Positions 7,891 through 12,889 of a stretch of DNA of 12,889 nt are shown here, piece by piece (position 1 is the first letter of the stretch; each line of letters begins with the position of its first letter). The translations under genes and the position numbers were made by a program. Source of the DNA: Anaerolineae bacterium (GTDB taxonomy: Bacteria > Chloroflexota > Anaerolineae > JAFGEY01); NCBI GenBank assembly GCA_016931365.1, contig JAFGEY010000404.1:1-12889 (forward strand), written 5' to 3'. The notes under the pieces were generated by a model, which saw nothing but the letters and a program-made list of their open reading frames with translations, was not told the origin of the DNA and did not search any database.

Positions 7891-10856
7891 TGAAGACCCA
7901 GGCCACCCTGTACGACTTTGCCGCTGAACTGGCCCCGCCGCGCTGGATGCTGCGCGAACAAGGCAAGCTCGAAGAACTGAGCGGCAACCATCCCATCCTG
8001 CTGACCGATCCGAACAGCGTGTGGATCATCTTTTCCGGACGCGTGGACGTGTTTGCCGTGCGTCTGTACGACGGCAAAATCGCGGGGACGCGCCGCCGGC
8101 TCTTTCGCTGCGACACGGGACAAGGCCTGTTTGGCATCGCGATTAAGGGCGAGGGCCGTGAGATCGGGCTGCTGGCAAGCAGCGTACCGGGCACATCGCT
8201 GCTGCGACTGGATCGCGATCAGTTGATGAGCCAAGCGCAAGACCCTGTGCGCGGTCCGGATATCGTCAATATCCTTGAAGCCTGGGTTTACGAACTGTGC
8301 GTCAGCACCGGTAAACTGCTCTCACCGAAGGCATTTCGGACCGTGCAGGCCGATCAGGAACTCGATCTGGACACGGGCCAGGTTGCCTTTCCGACGCGTG
8401 GCATCGCCTGGACGCAGCATTTGTCGGGTGAATCGCAGTTTTTAGACTGCTCGCTACCCGTCGGACCGGGTGACGGCCTGATCCCCGTTTCTCATTATAC
8501 CTGGCTGACGGCGCTGATGCCGACCCGGCTGCGCACCATCGACACGCAAACCTTTGTTGCGCAAGACCCGGCCTGGGCGGGACTGGATCGCTTTCATGCC
8601 CTGATGACCCAATGCTTCTCCGCCACGACCGAGACATACGATAGGGCAGAGAGCGGGCGGCTCAAGGCCCGCGCTCACGCCGACCAAACCGTCGTTCAGA
8701 GCGCTATCGCGCGTCTGGCAAACGTGCTCACTCGAGTGCCGATAAAAGCACCAGACACGGACGAAGGCCAGGATGCGTTGTTCGCCGCCTGTCATCGCGT
8801 CGGCGACGCATTGGGCGTCGAGGTCAAGACGCCGCACCCGGCCAACCAGACAGAGCACACCCGGGACCGTACATCGATCCGGCTCAAGGCCATTGCGCAA
8901 GCGTCGCACCTCCGCATCCGGCAGGTGCACCTGGAGAATGGCTGGTGGCGCAAGGACAGCGGGCCACTGCTGGCCTTTGTTCAGGAAGAAATGATCCAGC
9001 ACCCGGTCGCGCTCGTACCCGCGTCGCCAACGAGCTATAATCTGTACGACCCGGCGCAAGGATCACTCGCCCGCGTCTCTGCCCGGACTGCCGCGCAAAT
9101 CGCTCCGCGCGCTTTTGTCTTTTACCGGCCCTTCCCGGCTCGCGCGCTGACCGCACTCGATCTGTGGCGCTTTAGCCTGAAGGGCACCCGGCGCGATCTG
9201 CACACAGTGCTGTGGATGGTGCTTGCATCCAGCATGCTCGCCCTTTTGATCCCGCTGGGCACAAGCTGGGTCTTTAACAACGCGATCCCGCTGTCGAATG
9301 CAGGATTGCTCCTCCAGATATTTGGCGCATTAATCGCCGGAGCGTTGGGCGGCGCTGTCTTCCAATTTGCCCAGAGCATCGCTATTTTGCGCATCCAGAC
9401 GCAGATGTCCGCATCGATCCAGGCTGCGACCTGGGATCGGCTGCTCAGTCTGCCGGTACCCTTTTTCCGCCAGTATACCGCGGGTGATCTGGGTTCGCGC
9501 GCCTTGGGCATTGATACGATCCGGCGCACGTTGGCAAGCACGACTATCACCTCGCTGCTCTCCGGCGTCTCTTCGGCGTTCAGTCTGGGCCTGCTCTTTT
9601 ATTATGCGCCCCACATCGCGTGGATTGCCGTCGCGCTGGTCGCCCTGACCCTGATCGCATCGACGCTTTTTGGCTACACGCAGATCAATCACCAACGGAC
9701 AAGCGCGAGACTCAAAGGCGATTTGTCGGGCATCGTGCTTCAACTGATTAGCGGGGTAGCCAAACTGCGCGTCGCCGGGGCCGAAGGACGCGCGCTTGGA
9801 TTCTGGACGCAGCGTTTTGCCCGCCAAAAACAGCTCGACTATCAAGCCCGCCTAGCCGAAACCGGACTGACCGTGTTCAATGCGATCTATCCTTTGCTGA
9901 ACCAGATTATCCTCTTGGGGCTGATTGTCTTTGCGCGTAAAGAAGGCCAGCCGATGCTGTCGGCAGGTCAGTTTGTCGCCTTTTACGCCGCGTTCGGGCA
10001 GCTTTTGGCCGCAGGACTCCAGATTAGCACGGCCTTGCTCGAAGTGTGGAATCTGATCCCTACCTACGAACGCGCCCGACCGATCCTGCAAACGCTGCCC
10101 GAGGTGGACGAGGCCAGGGCAGACCCCGGTGAGTTAAGCGGCGAGATCGAGGTCGAGCATGTGCATTTCCGCTACAAGCCAGAAAGTCCGCCGGTATTGC
10201 ACGACGTTTCGCTGCACGTCGATCCGGGCGAATTTGTGGCTCTGGTGGGTACGTCTGGATCGGGCAAATCGACGCTGTTCCGCATTCTGCTCGGCTTTGA
10301 GACGCCCGAATCCGGCGCCGTCCTGTACAACGGCCAGGAACTTGCCAATCTGGATATCCAGGCCGTGCGCCGACAGATCGGTGTGGTGCTGCAAAATGGC
10401 AAACTGATGTCGGGGACGATCTTGAGCAATATCATTGGCGCGGCTCAACTCAGTGTCGACGACGCCTGGGAAGCGGCGCGGATGGTCAGCCTGGACAAAG
10501 ACATTGAGCAAATGCCGATGGGAATGTACACGGTGATCGGCCAGGGCGGCAGCACCCTATCCGGCGGACAGCGGCAGCGCATCCTGATCGCCCGTGCGGT
10601 CGTCCGCAAACCGCGCATCCTCTTTTTCGACGAGGCGACCAGCGCACTCGACAACACGGCACAGACCGTGGTCAGCCAGAGCCTGGAACGGCTCCAGGCC
10701 ACACGCATCGTGATCGCCCACCGTTTGAGCACGATCATCAAAGCCGACCGCATCTTTGTGCTCGACAAGGGCCAGATCGTCCAGTCGGGCACATTTGACG
10801 AACTGGTCGAACGGACCGGCGTCTTTGCTGACCTGGCTAAACGGCAGTTGGCATAA
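7890..10856 (+). CDS. NHLM second ABC exporter with N-terminal cyclic-nucleotide-fold domain
   Basis: The 988-residue product fits the second ABC protein of NHLM systems (TIGR03797 type). Residues ~35-115 form a cyclic-nucleotide-binding-like beta-roll (W-I-I-F-S-G-R-V-D-V-F, then G-L-F-G-I). Residues ~290-430 are family-typical (F-A-A-C-H-R-V-G; G-G/W-W-R-type strand; Y-N-L-Y-D-P-A-Q-G; F-Y-R-P-F-P) and resemble a degenerate C39 domain without the catalytic His segment. The membrane domain starts near residue 440 and runs to about 720. The ATPase has Walker A G-T-S-G-S-G-K-S-T (787-795), signature L-S-G-G-Q (890-894), Walker B Asp914-Glu915 and an A-H-R-L-S-T switch. Both partners thus have complete ATP sites, and a heterodimer with the peptidase-ABC protein is likely from family knowledge. 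No ribosome site is visible before the ATG; translation is probably coupled through the TGATG overlap. Confidence 0.9.
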   Translation: MKTQATLYDFAAELAPPRWMLREQGKLEELSGNHPILLTDPNSVWIIFSGRVDVFAVRLYDGKIAGTRRRLFRCDTGQGLFGIAIKGEGREIGLLASSVPGTSLLRLDRDQLMSQAQDPVRGPDIVNILEAWVYELCVSTGKLLSPKAFRTVQADQELDLDTGQVAFPTRGIAWTQHLSGESQFLDCSLPVGPGDGLIPVSHYTWLTALMPTRLRTIDTQTFVAQDPAWAGLDRFHALMTQCFSATTETYDRAESGRLKARAHADQTVVQSAIARLANVLTRVPIKAPDTDEGQDALFAACHRVGDALGVEVKTPHPANQTEHTRDRTSIRLKAIAQASHLRIRQVHLENGWWRKDSGPLLAFVQEEMIQHPVALVPASPTSYNLYDPAQGSLARVSARTAAQIAPRAFVFYRPFPARALTALDLWRFSLKGTRRDLHTVLWMVLASSMLALLIPLGTSWVFNNAIPLSNAGLLLQIFGALIAGALGGAVFQFAQSIAILRIQTQMSASIQAATWDRLLSLPVPFFRQYTAGDLGSRALGIDTIRRTLASTTITSLLSGVSSAFSLGLLFYYAPHIAWIAVALVALTLIASTLFGYTQINHQRTSARLKGDLSGIVLQLISGVAKLRVAGAEGRALGFWTQRFARQKQLDYQARLAETGLTVFNAIYPLLNQIILLGLIVFARKEGQPMLSAGQFVAFYAAFGQLLAAGLQISTALLEVWNLIPTYERARPILQTLPEVDEARADPGELSGEIEVEHVHFRYKPESPPVLHDVSLHVDPGEFVALVGTSGSGKSTLFRILLGFETPESGAVLYNGQELANLDIQAVRRQIGVVLQNGKLMSGTILSNIIGAAQLSVDDAWEAARMVSLDKDIEQMPMGMYTVIGQGGSTLSGGQRQRILIARAVVRKPRILFFDEATSALDNTAQTVVSQSLERLQATRIVIAHRLSTIIKADRIFVLDKGQIVQSGTFDELVERTGVFADLAKRQLA

Positions 10857-10869
10857 CTCTATATATTGC

Positions 10870-10910
10870 GTGTATTTTTGTGCGCGGCTTTGCTGCGCGC
10901 AAAAATACAC
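10870..10910 (+). other. 19-bp stem-loop between the exporter operon and the lipoprotein gene
   Basis: Bases 10870-10888 pair with 10892-10910 around a TTT loop, all 19 pairs formed with two G-T wobbles. The stem is AT-rich at its base (T5 against A5) and GC-rich at the tip. The T5 lies on the left arm and A5 on the right, so neither strand reads stem-then-T-run; it is not a standard intrinsic terminator. Possible roles are mRNA stabilisation of the exporter transcript, or partial uncoupling of the downstream gene. Confidence 0.65.
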
Positions 10911-10932
10911 ATTCAAACTATGGAACAGAACA

Positions 10933-12153
10933 ATGAAAAGATACATTTTTCTGCTTCTGCTAATCATTCTCCTGCTGCTCACCGCGTGTGGTCCATCGTT
11001 CGTATCGGGCGCGCCTGACGCGGATGTGCGCGCGCGTCAACGCGCGCGCAGCGAAGGGCCGATCGTCGTCGGAGCCGCGTGGCCGCTGAGCAAAGACCTC
11101 TTTCGACAGGGCATCGAACTGGCCGCGCAAGAGCTTAAAGCCGAAGGGCGTGTGCGCGCCGCACTGGGACGTGACATCCAGGTTGAATTTCGTGATGACC
11201 GGAGCTCGACCACCGAAGGCAAGCTGATCGCCCAAGGTTTTGCCGACGCCCAAAACGTCGTCGCCGTGATCGGCCACTATAACTCGTCGGTGTCAATCCC
11301 CGCCTCGGCGATTTACGAGTTTTCTGACATCTTGATGATCTCACCGGGATCGACCAATCCACGGTTGACTCAGCAGGGATTCAGCCTCGTTTTTCGCAGC
11401 ATTCCCACCGACGACGAGATCGGCAAACAACTGGCCCGCTATGCCTACGAAACGCAGGACTACCGCCGCATACTGATCCTGGCCGCCAAAGACACCTATG
11501 GCCGCGGACTGGCCAACATTTTCGAGTGGGAAGCCGGACGTTTCGATCCACCGTTGGAAATCGTGGATCGCGTCTCCTATCCAGCAAATAGCGATGAGTT
11601 CTTTTTCGAGCCGATTTTACAAAACTGGCAGACTCTTGGCTTTGACGCGGTCTTTGTCGCGGGAACGACGCCTGAAGCAGGACGATTCATCGGGCAGGCG
11701 CGCAAAATGGGGATTGAGGCGCCGGTCTTTGGCGGAGACGGCTTGGATGCCAAAGAGTTGTGGGAGGAAGCGGATCGGGTGTACACGCCTGGCGGCGCGG
11801 TAAACAACACGGTTGTCGCCACCGTGTTCCACCCGGACAAGTCGGGCGAGGCGGCGTTGGATGCGTTCAAAGCAACGTTTGAGGCTCAGTACCAGCGGAC
11901 CCCGGATGCCTGGGCAGCGCAGGGCTACGACGCACTCAAACTGTTAGCCGAGGCAATGATCCGCGCCGGGACAGCAGAGCCAGCAGTGGTAGCGCGGGTA
12001 TTGCGCGAGATGGAACCCTGGCAAGGCGTCACCGGGCCGCACAGTTTCGATCCCAACGGCGACGTACAGGGCAAACCGATCGTGCTCCAGCGCGTCCAGG
12101 ACAGTCGCTTTGTGTACCTGCGCACGCTGTCAATCGAGGGAAACTCGCCCTGA
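10933..12153 (+). CDS. Substrate-binding lipoprotein, Leu/Ile/Val-binding (type 1 periplasmic-binding) fold
   Basis: The 406-residue protein begins M-K-R-Y, a Leu/Ile-rich hydrophobic core and the lipobox L-T-A-C with Cys19 as lipid site, so it should be tethered to the outer face of the cytoplasmic membrane. The mature part has the LivK/amide-receptor pattern: I-V-V-G-A-A-W-P-L-S, then V-V-A-V-I-G-H-Y-N-S-S-V-S, I-S-P-G-S-T-N-P-R-L, L-A-A-K-D-T-Y-G-R-G-L and V-F-V-A-G-T-T-P-E-A-G. Ligands of this family are amino acids, amides, small peptides or other small molecules; the ligand here is unknown. No LivHMGF-type permease or ATPase genes adjoin it. The ATG at 10933 is preferred because it gives a proper signal peptide; an open frame extends upstream to 10756 but lies within the ABC gene and the hairpin. 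GGAA at 10922-10925 is a weak ribosome site. It follows the exporter gene by 76 bases on the same strand. Confidence 0.85.
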   Translation: MKRYIFLLLLIILLLLTACGPSFVSGAPDADVRARQRARSEGPIVVGAAWPLSKDLFRQGIELAAQELKAEGRVRAALGRDIQVEFRDDRSSTTEGKLIAQGFADAQNVVAVIGHYNSSVSIPASAIYEFSDILMISPGSTNPRLTQQGFSLVFRSIPTDDEIGKQLARYAYETQDYRRILILAAKDTYGRGLANIFEWEAGRFDPPLEIVDRVSYPANSDEFFFEPILQNWQTLGFDAVFVAGTTPEAGRFIGQARKMGIEAPVFGGDGLDAKELWEEADRVYTPGGAVNNTVVATVFHPDKSGEAALDAFKATFEAQYQRTPDAWAAQGYDALKLLAEAMIRAGTAEPAVVARVLREMEPWQGVTGPHSFDPNGDVQGKPIVLQRVQDSRFVYLRTLSIEGNSP

Positions 12154-12183
12154 TGCCACAGCGCCCCACGACGGGGAAAAGAA

Positions 12184-12211
12184 TCGTGCCGACGGATGAC
12201 CGTCGGCACGA
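12184..12211 (-). terminator. Intrinsic terminator for the minus-strand toxin-antitoxin remnant
   Basis: A perfect 12-bp stem (12184-12195 with 12200-12211) closes a four-base loop. On the minus strand it is followed by TTCTTTTCCCC, a T-rich tail, while on the plus strand the following bases are purine-rich. It therefore best serves transcription from the right, although a hairpin between convergent genes may also slow read-through from the lipoprotein gene. Confidence 0.7.
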
Positions 12212-12238
12212 GAGAAGAGAAAATCGAGGGGATGCGTA

Positions 12239-12495
12239 ATTGTAGGCTCGGCTACGGTAGGCAATGGTCAGGACGGTCACGGTGTGCGTGGCCTCGTCGA
12301 TGGCATAGATCACGCGCCAATCACCGACGCGGTAGCGCCAATGCCCGGACAAACTGCCCGTGAGCCGCTTGATGTTGGGGTGTTGGTGGGGTTCCTGCTC
12401 CAGTCGGTCAAAGCAACGGTTGGCCGTCCGACCAGGGAGGAATCGGCCTGTTGGTAAAAGGCGTTCGCATCTTTGGTGAGCAAAAGCTCATACAT
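12239..12495 (-). pseudogene. RelE/ParE-like toxin, frameshifted
   Basis: The minus-strand ATG at 12495 starts M-Y-E-L-L-L-T-K-D-A-N-A-F-Y-Q-Q-A-D, a typical start for a RelE/ParE-superfamily toxin. After codon 18 (near 12442) the homology moves to another frame: F-L-P-G-R-T-A-N-R-C-F-D-R-L-E-Q, then H-P-N-I-K-R-L-T-G, W-R-Y-R-V-G-D-W-R-V-I-Y and V-T-V-L-T-I-A-Y-R-S-R-A-Y. Restoring one base in the GATTCC stretch gives the spacing I expect for this family, so a single-base loss (or a sequencing error in a T run) is the simplest reading. Homology ends near 12239 without a stop; the frame stays open to 12029, past the terminator hairpin and into the antisense of the lipoprotein gene. Family members cut mRNA at the ribosome or poison gyrase; which kind this was is not decidable. 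It overlaps the antitoxin end by eight bases. Confidence 0.75.
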
Positions 12496-12655
12496 CGCGG
12501 CGCACATCCCGCCAGCGGATCGTCTCGCCGCGCTCCACCTGCCCGGCGGCGCGCTCGAAAACTGCTTCAAAGCCCGGGATGCTCAACAACTCGGCGGTGG
12601 CCTCGTTTTCTTCGCGCTCTTGCAGGTAGGCCAAAAAGTCGATGGCCACCCGCAG
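12488..12655 (-). pseudogene. Antitoxin C-terminal half, 5' part replaced by an hsdM fragment
   Basis: The minus-strand frame ending at TGA 12488 carries R-V-A-I-D-F-L-A-Y-L-Q-E-R-E-E, A-T-A-E-L-L-S-I-P-G-F and finally V-E-R-G-E-T-I-R-W-R-D-V-R-R-D-V, which I recognise as the end of small antitoxins paired with M-Y-E-L-L-type toxins. The toxin ATG (12495) lies inside its last codons, the usual arrangement. Homology starts abruptly at about 12655, where an HsdM fragment in another frame joins. The frame stays open to an ATG at 12703, which would give 71 residues, but the first ~17 of these are HsdM DNA read out of frame (basic, Pro/Arg/His-rich). The N-terminal dimerisation or DNA-binding part of the antitoxin therefore appears lost; the toxin-contacting C-terminal part could still be made. 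Confidence 0.65.
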
Positions 12656-12762
12656 TCGGTGCGGTCGACGGGGCTGCCGCGCAGGATGTTGGCGGCTTCC
12701 CATAGAAAGGATTCCAGTTTGGAGAGAGTGATCGGTTGTTCGAAAAGTGGCGGTTGGGTCAT
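12583..12762 (-). pseudogene. Type I restriction-modification methylase HsdM, first 36 codons only
   Basis: From the minus-strand ATG at 12762 the frame reads M-T-Q-P-P-L-F-E-Q-P-I-T-L, then S-K-L-E-S-F-L-W-E-A-A-N-I-L-R-G-S-P-V-D-R-T-D. L-W-x-A-A-[ND]-I-L-R-G followed by an acidic D-x-x-D is the N-terminal signature of N-6 adenine methylases of type I systems, normally ~500 residues. Homology stops at codon 36 (base 12655), exactly where antitoxin homology begins; the frame then runs through antitoxin DNA for 23 codons to a TGA at 12583-12585. GAG lies six bases before the ATG, so the native start may be intact. No SAM-binding or N-P-P-[FY] motif remains, so it cannot methylate DNA. Confidence 0.7.
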
Positions 12763-12889
12763 AGCAACTCGATCATGGGCTGATGGCCGCTAGAGTCGGT
12801 GTTATAGCTGTTCCGAAAAAGATTTGGGGGTGATCAGCACGCGTGTGCGATTTGACAACCACCCCAATATGTCTATCCTTGCCCTCAAA
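12763..12889. other. Intergenic end of window; weak plus-strand promoter-like sequence
   Basis: No coding sequence is visible. On the plus strand TTGACA (12852-12857) is followed after 16 bases by TATCCT (12874-12879), a possible promoter directed out of the window; the -10 is poor. I found no convincing minus-strand promoter for the hsdM remnant: TATAAC at 12806-12801 has no matching -35 at normal spacing. Confidence 0.3.

Noticed and set aside
10870..10910. Calling this hairpin an intrinsic terminator
   Set aside because: The T5 tract precedes the stem and A5 follows it on either strand, so the required T-run after the stem is absent.
10756..10932. N-terminal extension of the binding lipoprotein back into the ABC gene
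   Set aside because: It would cross the hairpin, overlap the ABC gene out of frame and bury the signal peptide and lipobox inside the protein.
10920..11020. Short frame from the ATG at 10920 as a possible small precursor peptide
   Set aside because: It is about 33 codons, lies out of frame over the lipoprotein signal peptide, and has no leader-like sequence or double-glycine site.
12451..12793. Plus-strand open frames opposite the toxin-antitoxin-hsdM remnant
   Set aside because: They are Arg/Pro/Ala-rich complements of the minus-strand genes without recognisable motifs; the homology is on the minus strand.
1..12889. CRISPR array, tRNA, rRNA or insertion-sequence transposase
   Set aside because: No regularly spaced direct repeats, cloverleaf-type sequence, rRNA segment or transposase-like protein was seen on either strand.

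Overview
The window reads like accessory sequence from a GC-rich bacterium, most likely a member of the Chloroflexota (Anaerolineae-like). The pointers are a surface protein with a long Thr/Pro/Ala 'TPTATPT' stalk, an RsmD with the variant APPQY motif, a large GT39-type membrane glycosyltransferase, and frequent TTG/GTG starts. The taxonomic call is inference from gene style; there is no rRNA or other marker gene.

Layout, left to right. (1) 1-1362: the 3' part of a cell-surface protein made of ~100-residue Ig-like modules, a Thr/Pro stalk and one C-terminal membrane anchor. (2) 1362-1464: a ~103-bp element bounded by perfect 15-bp inverted repeats. (3) 1509-4108: a translationally coupled pair, rsmD (16S rRNA methyltransferase) and a 683-residue polytopic glycosyltransferase, closed by a 44-bp near-perfect palindrome that contains the stop codon. 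(4) 4190-10856: the centre of the window, a tight operon behind a near-consensus sigma70 promoter. It encodes a stand-alone cyclic-nucleotide-binding-fold protein, a short HlyD-like adaptor, an ABC exporter with an N-terminal C39 peptidase, and a 988-residue partner ABC exporter with an N-terminal cyclic-nucleotide-binding-like domain. The last three match the three-part NHLM (nitrile hydratase leader microcin) export system that processes and secretes ribosomally made peptides with double-glycine leaders. (5) 10933-12153: a lipoprotein of the Leu/Ile/Val-type periplasmic binding-protein fold, on the same strand behind a strong hairpin, without permease genes. (6) 12184-12762, minus strand: a decayed region in which the first 36 codons of a type I restriction methylase (HsdM) run directly into the C-terminal half of an antitoxin, followed by a RelE/ParE-like toxin with a one-base frameshift and no stop codon before its terminator hairpin.

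How the genes fit together. The C39 exporter should cut the leader from a peptide precursor and export it with the second ABC protein and the adaptor. No precursor peptide (NHLP- or Nif11-leader type) and no modifying enzyme lies in the window, so the cargo is encoded elsewhere or is of an unrecognised type. Unusual points are the adaptor without the coiled-coil hairpin, two separate cyclic-nucleotide-fold modules in one operon (the free-standing one lacking the usual phosphate-binding Arg), a region of the second ABC protein that looks like a dead C39 domain, and the adjoining orphan binding lipoprotein. All family assignments come from reading motifs; no database search was run.
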